A stretch of 64,000 nucleotides of DNA. It comes from Flavobacterium sp. KS-LB2. Lineage in GTDB: Bacteria > Bacteroidota > Bacteroidia > Flavobacteriales > Flavobacteriaceae. The stretch covers positions 2,852,001 to 2,916,000 of the forward strand of contig NZ_CP145904.1 in assembly GCF_036895565.1 (NCBI RefSeq). Direction: 5' to 3'. A program made the translations under genes and the position numbers. Numbering within the stretch: position 1 is the stretch's first letter; each line of letters opens with the position of its first letter. Shown piece by piece: positions 43,313 to 53,400 of the stretch. The notes beneath the pieces are model-generated. The model ran no database searches. It saw only the letters and a program-made list of their open reading frames with translations, and had not been told where the DNA came from.

Positions 43313-44776
43313 TTACCAGATATACGTTCCTACCGAACCTGCTTCGAGGGAAGTTTTTACCCAGTTCCCATTGTATTTGATATTGAAAATTTCGGAAGTA
43401 TTTCCATCATTTTCAACAATTAAAACTTTTTTCCCACTAGGCGTTTTAAAAGCCACATTGTTTAAATTTCCACTAAAGTTACTCGAAATTCTCACAGAAC
43501 CGGCAGGAACAAATTTAGAAGCGTGGGCAATGATATAATATCCTACATTTCTTGTAAAACTATCACTGCTGTTAATCGTCAATGCGCCTTTACAAGTGGT
43601 GCAACCGCCCGGAGTATTTGGTCCAAAAGTAGCATTATTGGCTAAGTTCCATTCTAATGCTGTTTTACTCCAATTGCGCATCGAGCCGATGATTACATTT
43701 TTTACATGCCATTTTAAATCTCCGTCAAAACTTCCTGTAGAAGACGTGTATTGCTCTGTAAAATAGATGTTTTTATTAGGAAATGCATTTCGTACCGTAG
43801 ACAACGCACTGATATCTCCTTCGTACAAATGAAATGCAGAACCATCAACATAAGGATTTGCTCCTGGATCATTCAGCACCGCAATAGGATATTCTGGTTT
43901 GTTGCAATTATGGTCGTACGCCACAATTTTAGTTGATAAATTTGCCGCTTTGAAAGCTGGACCTAAATGATTTTTTATAAAATCAGCCTGATGCAATGCA
44001 ATCATCAACATACTTGGATTATTGCCCGGATGTAAGGGTTCGTTTTGAGGCGTAACAGCATCAATGGTTATTCCTTCGGCTTTCATTGTTTGAATGTATT
44101 TGACAAAATATTTTGCATAAACTGCATAATATTCCGGCTTCAAGCTTCCGCCGACAAAACCATTATTGTCTTTCATCCAAACTGGTGGCGACCATGGAGT
44201 TGCCATAATTTTAATATTTGGATTGATTGCCACAATTTCTTTTAGCATTGGAATTAAATCCGTTTTATCTGGTGCCAAACTAAAATTGCCCAGATTCATA
44301 TCCGTTTGTCCACTTGGTAAATCGTCATACGTAAATGGCGCGGCATTCAAATCGGATGCACCAATGCTAATTCTCAAGTAGCTTATTGCAATGGAATTAG
44401 GATCAGAACCAAACAATTCTTTTAATAATTCTTGTCGCTTTTGAGTATTTAATTGATTGATAACCTGAGCACTTCCTCCCGTTAAAGTATATCCAAAACC
44501 ATCGATTGTTTGAAACACTTTAGCATCATCGACCTCAATATTAGCATAGGTATTATAGGTTGTGCCAAATGCTAAAACTGATGTTTGCTTTTGAAGTGTG
44601 ACGCTTTGATTGCCTTTTGTCAACCAAAAATCCATTTCATTTGTCACTGCCACTGGCGGAGTTGGTGCAGGTGCTGGAGCCGGATCAACAGTATCTCCAG
44701 ACGGAGAACATTTTGACATCAGCAGCGTAAAAGTTAATACAGCTAAAAATTTCATAGTGTTTTTTATAGTGTTCAT
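43313..44776 (-). CDS. Glycoside hydrolase family 30 lipoprotein (probable surface beta-1,6-glucanase)
   Basis: 487 residues. A lipoprotein signal (LAVLTFTLLMSKCSPSG) gives Cys near position 23, so it should be lipid-anchored, probably on the cell surface. Acid/base E246 in TPQNEPLHPG, nucleophile E341 in YFTEQYTSS, and FQTIDGFGYTLTGGSAQV opens the barrel. A start at MKFLAVL seven codons later is also possible. Surface anchoring fits initial attack on long glucan, while the soluble GH30 downstream would work on shorter products. Confidence 0.92.
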   Translation of the reverse strand: MNTIKNTMKFLAVLTFTLLMSKCSPSGDTVDPAPAPAPTPPVAVTNEMDFWLTKGNQSVTLQKQTSVLAFGTTYNTYANIEVDDAKVFQTIDGFGYTLTGGSAQVINQLNTQKRQELLKELFGSDPNSIAISYLRISIGASDLNAAPFTYDDLPSGQTDMNLGNFSLAPDKTDLIPMLKEIVAINPNIKIMATPWSPPVWMKDNNGFVGGSLKPEYYAVYAKYFVKYIQTMKAEGITIDAVTPQNEPLHPGNNPSMLMIALHQADFIKNHLGPAFKAANLSTKIVAYDHNCNKPEYPIAVLNDPGANPYVDGSAFHLYEGDISALSTVRNAFPNKNIYFTEQYTSSTGSFDGDLKWHVKNVIIGSMRNWSKTALEWNLANNATFGPNTPGGCTTCKGALTINSSDSFTRNVGYYIIAHASKFVPAGSVRISSNFSGNLNNVAFKTPSGKKVLIVENDGNTSEIFNIKYNGNWVKTSLEAGSVGTYIW

Positions 44777-44779
44777 ATT

Positions 44780-45625
44780 TTATTTAAAGTTTATTTCAAC
44801 ATAAACCGGCAAATGATCAGATGGATATTTCAAGTCTTTTGAATCGCTCAAAACGGCATATTTTTTTACTTTCAAAATACTATTCTTCGAAATAAAAATG
44901 TAATCGATCAATTTAGTTACAGGTTCGTTGTGTTTAAAATTATTAAATGTTCCATAAGGCCCGAAAGGTTTCTCTTTCGAAACTTCTCTAGTATCATCCA
45001 TTGCTTTTTTAAGCATTATTATTCTGTCCTCTTTAGGTTCTGAGTTTAAATCACCCATAAGAATTACAGGATAATTTTTAGTGTTTAGTTCCTTAATTTT
45101 CGAAAGAATTAATTGAATTCCTCTGGTTCTGGCTTCTTCGCCAATGTGATCCAAGTGTGTATTAAAAACCCAAAAGAGTTGTTTTGTTTTTGAATCTTTG
45201 AACAGCGCATACGTACAAACTCTATTGTAAGCAGCGTCCCAACCTTTTGAAATTATATTCGGCGTTTCAGAAAGCCAGAACGTATTGCTTTCTTTAACTG
45301 TAAATCTTTCTTTTTTATAAAAAATATTAGACGATTCTCCTTGCCCAATTCCGTCTCTTCCGATACCTACATTATTATATTCCGGAAGGGAAGTTGCAAT
45401 ATCAACAACCTGATTTGGTCTTGCTTCTTGGACTCCAAAAATATCAGGATTGTAAAATTGAATTTGAGAAATAAAATAATCTTTGCGAAGACTCCAAGCA
45501 TTGGCTCCGTCACTGGCAACATCTAAGCGAATATTGTATGTCATCACTTTCAATGTTTGCCCATTAGAAAAAATTCCCATTAGCAGAAAAACTCCCGAAA
45601 CAATTATTTTTTTTACCTGATTCAT
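44780..45625 (-). CDS. Endonuclease/exonuclease/phosphatase family protein, exported
   Basis: 281 residues with signal peptide MNQVKKIIVSGVFLLMGIFSNGQ. The EEP fold is complete: LKVMTYNIRLD, IFGVQEARPNQ (metal Glu), VFNTHLDHIG, VILMGDLNSEP and YPSDHLPVYVEI (catalytic Asp/His). Substrates in this superfamily include nucleic acids, sphingolipids, phosphoinositides and other phosphodiesters, and there is no indication which. It begins the second half of the glucan PUL, 3 bp before the lipoprotein GH30, and has its own promoter, so it is part of the locus and not a chance neighbour. Confidence 0.87.
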   Translation of the reverse strand: MNQVKKIIVSGVFLLMGIFSNGQTLKVMTYNIRLDVASDGANAWSLRKDYFISQIQFYNPDIFGVQEARPNQVVDIATSLPEYNNVGIGRDGIGQGESSNIFYKKERFTVKESNTFWLSETPNIISKGWDAAYNRVCTYALFKDSKTKQLFWVFNTHLDHIGEEARTRGIQLILSKIKELNTKNYPVILMGDLNSEPKEDRIIMLKKAMDDTREVSKEKPFGPYGTFNNFKHNEPVTKLIDYIFISKNSILKVKKYAVLSDSKDLKYPSDHLPVYVEINFK

Positions 45626-45659
45626 GTATACTATTTTTTAATGAATTAATATTTGATAC

Positions 45660-45692
45660 CAAATATAACACTTCATTAGAGCTTCTATCCAA
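45660..45692 (-). promoter_or_regulatory. Internal PUL promoter for EEP-GH30-GH30-GH5
   Basis: On the minus strand TTG (45692-45690), 22 bp, TATATTTG (45667-45660), an exact -7 match, 34 bp before the EEP ATG. It overlaps the hairpin below. Confidence 0.6.
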
Positions 45693-45718
45693 CTTACAAA
45701 CAGAAGCTCCCAATGAAG
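45671..45718 (-). terminator. Hairpin after GH16, overlapping the internal promoter
   Basis: CTTCATT-GAGCTTCT pairs with AGAAGCTC-AATGAAG across a loop of about 15 nt, with one bulge. The following T run is weak (TGTTATATTTGG on the minus strand), so termination may be partial. The -33 TTG of the next promoter lies in the loop. Confidence 0.55.
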
Positions 45719-45740
45719 ACCTAACTAAACAAAAACATAA

Positions 45741-46796
45741 TTAATTGTAAACCCTAATGTAATCGACCTCAAAAGTAGAAGCCGTAAAATTAGGGTCTAT
45801 TGCTCCGCCAAAATTCCCTCCCATTGCACAATTTATGATTAAGAAAAAATTCTGATTAAAAGGAAGACTCGCCGAATTTGTAAAGGTATAAAACAACTGA
45901 TTATCAACGTAAAACTTAATGGATGTTGCTGTCCAATCTATGGAAAAAACATGAAACTCAGTTGAAGCATTAGGAACCATAACCGTGCTTGTATCAGGTG
46001 TATTTCCTGAACGTCCTGGAGAATGCAAGGATCCATGAACCCTGTTTTGACTGTTTCCAACATGTTCCATAATATCTACTTCTCCACATGCAGGCCAACC
46101 AGCTGTACTTATATTGCTTCCTAACATCCATAAAGCGGACCAAGTTCCCGCGCCCAAAGCCAGTTTTGCTCTAATTTCCACTCTTCCGTATTTGAACGAA
46201 AATTTATCTTTTGAAAGAATTCGAGCCGAAGTATAATTGCTTCCGCTGAAACTTTCTTTTAAAGTTTTAATTTTTAACAAACCATCCTGAACAATTACAT
46301 TTTCCGGTCTGTTCGTGTAGTATTGAGATTCATTATTTCCCCAGCCACCAGCACCTAAATCATATCCCCATTTTGAACTATCGGGAGCGCCATTGACATT
46401 AAACTCATCTGACCAAACTAAAGCAGAACCCACAAAAACCGTTACTGAAATAGTGGAAGAAACAAACTGTCCTGAATTATATGCTGACACATATATAACA
46501 TAGGTATTTGTACCCGCTGTTGTATAGGTATAAGTAAAACTTCCATTTGTTAACTCTTTAGTTTCTCCATTACCAAGTAAAATTTTATAAGAAGTCGCAT
46601 TAGTTGCACTGATGTTAAAATTTACTGTTCCGCTACCATCTCCGTTTGGGTTTTGTGCAGTTGCACCAGCTACTGTTGCTGAAACCGAAAGATTTGAAGG
46701 TAACATTATTGTTTCCTCTTCAGTATTAGCGTTACTAGTGCATGAGAAAAACATGAAAAAATTAGCTAAAGCAAATACAAACATATAATTCTTCAT
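45741..46796 (-). CDS. Glycoside hydrolase family 16 lipoprotein (laminarinase-type endo-beta-1,3-glucanase) with PKD-like domain
   Basis: 351 residues. The lipoprotein signal MKNYMFVFALANFFMFFSC is chosen over an upstream start at 46829, which would bury it. Residues ~30-125 are a PKD-like beta domain containing PNGDGSG. The GH16 jelly roll follows, opening LVWSDEFNVNGAPDSSKWGYDLG, with the catalytic signature E239-V-D241-I-M-E244. The wording matches laminarinase-type GH16. A surface-anchored endo-glucanase is expected to make the first cuts for SusC/D uptake. It is the last gene of the susC-led unit. Confidence 0.93.
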   Translation of the reverse strand: MKNYMFVFALANFFMFFSCTSNANTEEETIMLPSNLSVSATVAGATAQNPNGDGSGTVNFNISATNATSYKILLGNGETKELTNGSFTYTYTTAGTNTYVIYVSAYNSGQFVSSTISVTVFVGSALVWSDEFNVNGAPDSSKWGYDLGAGGWGNNESQYYTNRPENVIVQDGLLKIKTLKESFSGSNYTSARILSKDKFSFKYGRVEIRAKLALGAGTWSALWMLGSNISTAGWPACGEVDIMEHVGNSQNRVHGSLHSPGRSGNTPDTSTVMVPNASTEFHVFSIDWTATSIKFYVDNQLFYTFTNSASLPFNQNFFLIINCAMGGNFGGAIDPNFTASTFEVDYIRVYN

Positions 46797-46855
46797 TTTT
46801 AAAAATTGAGATAACCTATTTTTCCCCATCTTTTAAATACTTTTTATCGAATAAA

Positions 46856-46881
46856 GCTCAGAACTGTTAAAAGTTCTGAGC
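46856..46881 (-). terminator. Intergenic hairpin between SGBP and GH16 (possible attenuator)
   Basis: Perfect 10-bp stem GCTCAGAACT / AGTTCTGAGC with a 6-nt loop. No full T run follows on the minus strand. It more likely tunes or processes the mRNA between the binding-protein genes and GH16 than ends it. Confidence 0.5.
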
Positions 46882-46899
46882 CTTTTACTTCATGATTTA

Positions 46900-47856
46900 T
46901 TAAAGTACAGGTTTTAATTTTAGGTACCAAGCATTTCCAGTCTCCGTTCCTTGAACTCGAACATATAAATAAGTTGGTGTAATAACCAAGATTTCATATT
47001 CTTTTTGAACTGCACCATATCCTATGAAAGTATCTACACCTGACAATAAAATACTCGTTTGGGTAGACGTTGAATTATCAGCATTAGTAATTACTGCCGG
47101 TGCACCAGATGATGCCGGTATAAAACTAAAAGCCGAAGTTCCCCCTCCATAATTATAACAGCCTTCATCTCCTGAACCCGGAATACCCGGAAGAGTTGTT
47201 AGTGAACCTGTTTTTGTAAATGCTCCGTCCGGAGTTGCAACTTGTAAGGAATATGTTCCCGAGGCTGCAACTTTAGCAAAAGTAAAAGTGGCTGTGTAAA
47301 AACAATTTGCAGAAGCTACTTTTTCATTAACACCACCAGCCCACCATTCTGGTCTGATCGAAGCAACATTCCAAGGACCTACACCAAGATGACCTGCTAC
47401 ACTTTTATCTACTACCCACGTTTTTGAAGCATCATTCGTTAATGCAGTAACAATTTCAGGAGCAACTGTAAAATCACTTCTTACGGTAACATCTTTTGTC
47501 ACATTAGTAGAAGATCCGCCTTTGCCATAAGCAACAACAGTTATTCTATAGGTATTTACTCCAACCGAAGTATATTTTTTAGTCGCAATACCTGTTGGTA
47601 AATAAACTAAATCCAATGGAGTATTGGCATCATAATCAATTTTATACGAAAGAACATTGTCTCCCGTTACAGCAATTTTTACGCTTCCCGAACCATCACC
47701 GTTTGGATGCGTTGCATCTACTCCGACAACCTCAGTATTTATGACAACATTTGCTGGTGCCGATAATTCGCCCAAACTATACTCTTCTTCGTTGCAGCTA
47801 ATAAATGTTAGTGCTACTATGAAAAGCCCTAAAATGTATTTGATATTTGTTTTCAT
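46900..47856 (-). CDS. Predicted surface glycan-binding lipoprotein with PKD-like domain
   Basis: 318 residues. Lipoprotein signal MKTNIKYILGLFIVALTFISC. Residues ~35-125 form a PKD-like module with PNGDGSG and YKIDYDANTPLDL, very similar in layout to the module in front of GH16. The C-terminal half (KTWVVDKSVAGHLGVGPW, RPEWWAGG, ending GNAWYLKLKPVL) is rich in aromatic residues, suggesting glycan binding. No catalytic motif. Position after susD fits a surface glycan-binding protein (SGBP), assisting SusD in capturing beta-glucan. Confidence 0.75.
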   Translation of the reverse strand: MKTNIKYILGLFIVALTFISCNEEEYSLGELSAPANVVINTEVVGVDATHPNGDGSGSVKIAVTGDNVLSYKIDYDANTPLDLVYLPTGIATKKYTSVGVNTYRITVVAYGKGGSSTNVTKDVTVRSDFTVAPEIVTALTNDASKTWVVDKSVAGHLGVGPWNVASIRPEWWAGGVNEKVASANCFYTATFTFAKVAASGTYSLQVATPDGAFTKTGSLTTLPGIPGSGDEGCYNYGGGTSAFSFIPASSGAPAVITNADNSTSTQTSILLSGVDTFIGYGAVQKEYEILVITPTYLYVRVQGTETGNAWYLKLKPVL

Positions 47857-47863
47857 ATTTTTT

Positions 47864-48961
47864 TTAATTAGTTAATCTAATATTGTCTATATAAATTACT
47901 TCTCCTGATCCTTTTGCTGAATCATCGTATCTAAATACAAGTTGAGTAAATTTGGCATCAGCCGGAATTGCTGCAATTGTACTGAAATCAAATACTAATT
48001 CTTGCCAAGAATTGGCAACAGTATTGGCTACTTTTAAAACCGAAACACCATTAGCAGGTGTTCCGCCTACAGCCCATTCTAATTCTACATTTAGATTTTT
48101 CCCCACTTCTGTTGCATACATCAATAATTTGATTTTATTTCCAGTTGCAAAATCTATTGGAGAATCTAAAGGAGAATAGGTTCCACTCCAAGTTTCTGCT
48201 CCGGTAGTTTTTGTGTATTTCCAAACAGTCGCGCTAGTGTTTAATCCTGTTGGAAAAGGATTTGCTATTACTGCAGTTGAAATCCCACCAAAAGTTCCAC
48301 CAACTCCATAATCTTGAGTCGCTAATTCATAGGTAATTGGCAACCCGTACGCATTGTAAATAATTGTTGACGTCGTTTTTTCGGTTTTGGCAGCACCACC
48401 ACTTAACGCAACAACTTTTACATTATACGTTCCGGCTACTGCATAATCATGAGAAACTTCTCCATCAGTAGCTAATGGCGTTCCAACTTCATTAGGGACA
48501 TCACCAAAATAAATTAAATACGATTTTGCATAATCTGCTTTTGCTTTTACTTTCAAATTGTGAATGTTTTTATTTAAAGTAACTGCTAGGTTTTCAGGTG
48601 CTCTATATACAACATCTAAGGGGAATGTTTGTTCAGTAGCTACTCCAGCAATTGAAGTTGCAGTAATTTTTACCGTATATTTTCCTTCTGGATAAACATG
48701 GGTTGTACTTGCTCCAGGAACTACTGTAACTGGCGCTACTGCCCCGTGGCCATAGTCTACTTTGAAAGAAATAGCACCATCAGCTGTTGGAGTTATGATC
48801 ACTTTCCCTGAATTATCGGTACTGATATCAAATATCTTATTGAGATTTGCAGATGATTCTGTTCCTAAAAGAGCTGTGTCATCGCTAATTCCCTCTACAG
48901 TACAACTCACAGCTACAACAACTACTAGTATAAAGCTGAAAATTAATTTTATCTTTTTCAT
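47864..48961 (-). CDS. Predicted surface glycan-binding lipoprotein with two PKD-like domains
   Basis: 365 residues. Lipoprotein signal MKKIKLIFSFILVVVVAVSC. Two PKD-like repeats: SFKVDYGHG with YPEGKYTVKITATSIAG, then YLIYFGDVPNE with YAVAGTYNVKVVALSGG. A C-terminal sandwich of about 160 residues follows (TYELATQDYGVGGTF, ELVFDFSTIAAIPADAKFTQLVFRYD, ending VIYIDNIRLTN), resembling a carbohydrate-binding module. It lies 15 bp after susD and 7 bp before the next SGBP, so it is in the same operon. Confidence 0.78.
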   Translation of the reverse strand: MKKIKLIFSFILVVVVAVSCTVEGISDDTALLGTESSANLNKIFDISTDNSGKVIITPTADGAISFKVDYGHGAVAPVTVVPGASTTHVYPEGKYTVKITATSIAGVATEQTFPLDVVYRAPENLAVTLNKNIHNLKVKAKADYAKSYLIYFGDVPNEVGTPLATDGEVSHDYAVAGTYNVKVVALSGGAAKTEKTTSTIIYNAYGLPITYELATQDYGVGGTFGGISTAVIANPFPTGLNTSATVWKYTKTTGAETWSGTYSPLDSPIDFATGNKIKLLMYATEVGKNLNVELEWAVGGTPANGVSVLKVANTVANSWQELVFDFSTIAAIPADAKFTQLVFRYDDSAKGSGEVIYIDNIRLTN

Positions 48962-48976
48962 AATTTTATCTTTTAA

Positions 48977-50485
48977 TTAATTATAGCCAGGATTTTGTTT
49001 CAATTTAGTTCCCTGAAGTTCTCGTATTGGAATAGGGAAAATTTCATCTTTACCAGCTACAAAACCTCTATTTGATAATTTAGTCGCTGCATCACCCCAT
49101 CGAACAAGATCGAAAAATCGGTGTCCTTCACCAGCGAGTTCCATTCTTCTTTCATTTTTAATGGCTGCAAGTGTAACTGGAACAGAAGGCAAGCCAACTC
49201 TTGATCTAACTGCATCGAGTAATGCTTGAGCTCTTGCTCCTGAACCTAATGCTTCGGCTTCCATCAAATAAGTATCTGCTAATCTAATGATATACGAATT
49301 TTGTCTGTAATTCAATTCTGCGGCTCCACCACCAGTTCTTACATCTTCTTTTCGAGGAAGAAATTTGTTTAAGAAATATCCTGTATCTTGATATCCACCA
49401 ATATAATCTGCTTTACCAGCTGCTTTCAGAGCTTTCAAATCTAATATTGTAGCACCAAATCTTGGATCTAACTTAATGGCGTCATATAAATCTTGAGTGA
49501 TAACATTAAAACTCCATCCTGATGGTAAATCAGGTGCTGTAGAACCTGATGGTCTTGAATAACTTCTAGGCCCTACCATAACATTCAATGAATTCCCTTC
49601 GTCTCTACCTGAACCCCAGAATCCCCAGTCAGAATTACCAGCACTGGTGTGAGAAACTTCAATAAGTGACTCCGTATTAAACTTATTAGAAACTACCCAT
49701 AAATCACTAAAATTAGTCAGCAATTTATTCCCATATTGATTTGTTCCACCTGGAGTTCCATTTACTAAGGCTAGAATAGCTGCTGCTTCGGTTTTTTTAC
49801 CCTCTTGTAAATATACCTTTCCAAGCAAAGCTTGAGCGGCCCCTTTTGTAAGACGTCCAGATTCAGTATCAGCAGGAACTGATGTTGGTAAAGTAGCAAT
49901 TGCATCAATCAAATCTTTCTCTATTTGAGCATAGACAGCTTCTGATGTCGCTTGTTCCACTTCATACATATTAGTAGCTGTCAAAGGATCCAATAATAAT
50001 GGTACATTTTTGAACAATCTAACCAAGTTGAAATAGTACATGGCTCTCAATGCTTTTGATTCTCCACTAAATCGAGCCTTTACATCATCTGGCATAGCAA
50101 CACCTGGTAATTTCAATAGTAAAGTGTTTGCTCTAAAAATTCCTTGGTAATGATCATTCCAAAAACTTCCGGGAACAATTGTACCTGTAAGTGTATGCGT
50201 GGAAAAACCCTGAATTCCTGCTCCATCTGTAGAACCACCTCCACCTGCGAAGAAGTCATCTGAACCAGCATTCATCATGCCTACCATGTTTTCAAAACCA
50301 CCTGTGTTTTTTCTAATGGCATCATAAACTCCTACCAGAGCTGCAGTAGCTTGGTCTTGATTCGCATAATAATTATCCGAAAGGAATGACCCTTTTGGTG
50401 TTACATCTACAAATTCTTCAGTACAGGAACCTAAAGAAATCACAGCTGCTGCAATACATAAATATTTAAATTTTATCGTTTTCAT
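48977..50485 (-). CDS. susD: SusD/RagB family nutrient-binding outer-membrane lipoprotein
   Basis: 502 residues, surface lid protein of the SusC importer. Lipoprotein signal MKTIKFKYLCIAAAVISLGSC, then EEFVDVTPKGSFLSDNYYANQDQATAALVGVYDAI, the standard SusD opening. The C-terminal RagB-type segment carries NERRMELAGEGHRFFDLVRWGDA and ends IPIRELQGTKLKQNPGYN, the common SusD tail. It lies 14 bp after susC. Ligand expected to be beta-1,3/1,6-glucan oligosaccharide, from the enzymes in the locus. Confidence 0.96.
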   Translation of the reverse strand: MKTIKFKYLCIAAAVISLGSCTEEFVDVTPKGSFLSDNYYANQDQATAALVGVYDAIRKNTGGFENMVGMMNAGSDDFFAGGGGSTDGAGIQGFSTHTLTGTIVPGSFWNDHYQGIFRANTLLLKLPGVAMPDDVKARFSGESKALRAMYYFNLVRLFKNVPLLLDPLTATNMYEVEQATSEAVYAQIEKDLIDAIATLPTSVPADTESGRLTKGAAQALLGKVYLQEGKKTEAAAILALVNGTPGGTNQYGNKLLTNFSDLWVVSNKFNTESLIEVSHTSAGNSDWGFWGSGRDEGNSLNVMVGPRSYSRPSGSTAPDLPSGWSFNVITQDLYDAIKLDPRFGATILDLKALKAAGKADYIGGYQDTGYFLNKFLPRKEDVRTGGGAAELNYRQNSYIIRLADTYLMEAEALGSGARAQALLDAVRSRVGLPSVPVTLAAIKNERRMELAGEGHRFFDLVRWGDAATKLSNRGFVAGKDEIFPIPIRELQGTKLKQNPGYN

Positions 50486-50499
50486 ATTTGTTGATTTTA

Positions 50500-53400
50500 T
50501 TAAAATTGTAAATTAGCTCCAAGCATAAATGTTCTGGCTTGCGGATAAATTCCTTTATCTATTCCAAATACACCTCCACCAATTTCAGGATCGTATCCAG
50601 TGTATTTCGTTATAGTCAATAAGTTCTCAGCAGTTAAATAAAAGCGTACTTTATTGGCTCCAATTTTGCTTACTACTTTACTAGGCAAAGAATATCCAAG
50701 TTGGACTAATTTCAATCTTAAATAATCTCCATCTTCTAAATAAAAATCTGACATTTTTCCAAAATTCCCATTGGTATCATCATTAGTCAATCTAGGATAA
50801 TTATTAGAAGTTCCCTCCCCTGTCCATCTGCTTAAAGCTATCGTTTGATAGTTTGCATTTCCTACATCTAATCTTCTCAAACCTTGGAAAATTTTATTTC
50901 CTGCAGCTCCCTGAGCAAATGCCATCAAATCGAAGTTTTTATACTCTAAATTCAATGTCAACCCAAAAGTATATTTTGGAATATTAGTCCCTAAAAATTG
51001 TTTGTCATCATCTCCAATTGACCCATTACCATCAGTATCAATCCAACGGAAATCTCCAGGGCGCGCATTTGGCTGAATTAAACCTCCAGATGCATTTGTA
51101 TAAGCATTAATTTCTGCTTGATTTTGAAAAATACCCGCTGTTTTAAATCCGTAGAATGAATTATACGACTGTCCTACTTGTGTTCTAGTCACAGGTCCCA
51201 TAGATTGAAAAGAAGCATCACCTGCTAAGTAATTAGAATCTGCTGCGACATAAGTAACTTTATTTTCTAAGTAAGCAACGTTTCCATTCACAGAGAAATT
51301 AAAGTCTCCAAAAGTCTTTTTATAGCCTAATTCAACTTCGATTCCTTTATTGTCCATATCAGCTACATTCCCAATTGGACTTGCAGTAACACCTACATAA
51401 CCAGGTATGTTTATAGGACGCAAAATCCCTTTGGTCGATTTCTTGTACAAGTCAACAGTAAGACTTATGTCATTAAAAAATTTCGATTCGAAACCAACAT
51501 TTGCCTGAGAAGTTTCTTCCCATCTCAAATCTGGGTTGTCAAGTGTAAGGTTAGCATATCCAGTCGTAATTGCACCTGAATTCCCAAAAGAATAATTATA
51601 ACCTCCTTCAACTAGAGAAAGATATCTAAAATCTGGTATAGCATCATTTCCAACAACACCATATCCACCTCTTATTTTGAAAGTATTAAGTACTTTGCTT
51701 TCTTTCCAAAAATCTTCTTTGGTTAAAACCCATCCTAGATTAAATGATGGAAAAATTCCAAACTTATTGTTACCACCAAAACGACTAGAACCATCACGAC
51801 GAATAATACCTGTAAACAAATATTTCTCCTTATAATCATAATTTACACGTGAAAACAAAGAATTTAATTTATGATGAGTAGAATCATAAGTATAGCTACT
51901 TCTATCAGATTGTGGTATATCGAAATTAAAAGAAGCATCTTTATAACTAGTTACCGGCAATCCAAACAATGTAGCACCAAGGCCTCCACCAATATTATCA
52001 ACGTAAGATCCTTGACCTAATAAAACCGTTAAGTTATGATCCCCAAATTGATTTGTATACGTCATTATGTTTTCAATATTCCACGCAAAACTTTTGTTTT
52101 CATATTTGCTGTAGTTATTTTTTAGCACATTTGAAGTTGCACTTAAATAGAAAACAGGCGTGAATCCTTGACCTCCCCATGTTGCTAATTTTGCTCCAAA
52201 AGTTGATCTCACTTTGATATGACTTGTTATAGCCGCTTCAATATATGCGTTACCAACGATGTCATCTGAAGTTCCATAACTTCCTAGTCTTGTTTTGGCA
52301 TAAGCCAAAGGATTCGTCATTTCTTGACCAACCAAACTTGAAATTCCATAAGGATTTCCGTTTGCATCACGAATTACAGGATTAGTAGCGTAAGGTGCAT
52401 CATTGGCTTTTACCGGATCCGTTTCTACTAAAGGAGTAGTTGGATCTAAGTTGATTGCTGAACTTAACGGCCCACCAAATTCACTGTTCGTATTTCCAAT
52501 ACCAATTGTTTTTTGTCTCGAAAAACCTAAAGTTTGTCCGAAAGTAAATACTTTAGATATTTTATGTGTCGAGTTTAAACGAAAATTCTTTTTGCTGTAA
52601 TTTGATATTTCTGTTGAAACAATTCCTTCTTGTTCTTGAAGTCCAAAAGAAGCATAAAAATTAGAAACATCAGATCCTCCGCTAATACTTAATTCATGTG
52701 AATAACGGAAAGCGCTTGTATTAAAAATCGCTTTTTGCCAATCTGTACCAACTCCTAAAGCAGATAAATTAGGAAATATTGCTGGACCGCCGGCGGCAAC
52801 TGATTTTTCATTTAACAAAGCGCCATACTGCGTGGCATTCAGTAAGTTTAAAGTCTTTTCTGGTGCTGAAATTCCTGAAAAACCATTATAGCTAACCGAA
52901 ATTTTTCCTGATTTTCCTTTTTTGGTTGTCACCAAAATAACACCTGTTGCAGCACGTGTTCCATAAATTGCAGCAGAAGCAGCATCCTTAAGCACTTCAA
53001 TCGACTCTATATCTGATTGATTAAGGAATCCTATTCCACCACCATCAACAACAACACCATCAACAACCCAAAGTGGATTATTCCCTCCATCACCAAAAGT
53101 AGTTACCCCTCTGACACGGATTGTTGATGCAGAACCCGGTTGACCAGAACTGGCAGCAATAGTAACTCCAGAAACTCTACCTTGTAAAGCTTGCTCAATA
53201 CGTCCGTTAGGAACTTTCTCAAGATCTTTTGCTTTCACACTGGATATTGCTCCCGTAACAACACTTTTCTTTTGAGTTCCGTAACCTACAACGACAACTT
53301 CTTGTAAACTCTCTGTTGAAGGTTTAAGATTAACATCAACTTTACTTCTTCCATTAATAGCTTCTTTTGCGGTATTATAACCTAAATAGCTAAACTCTAA

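Noticed and set aside
41835-44776. The two GH30 genes as a recent tandem duplication
   Set aside because: They differ in signal type, motifs around both catalytic glutamates and most of the body, so they are old paralogues or separate acquisitions.
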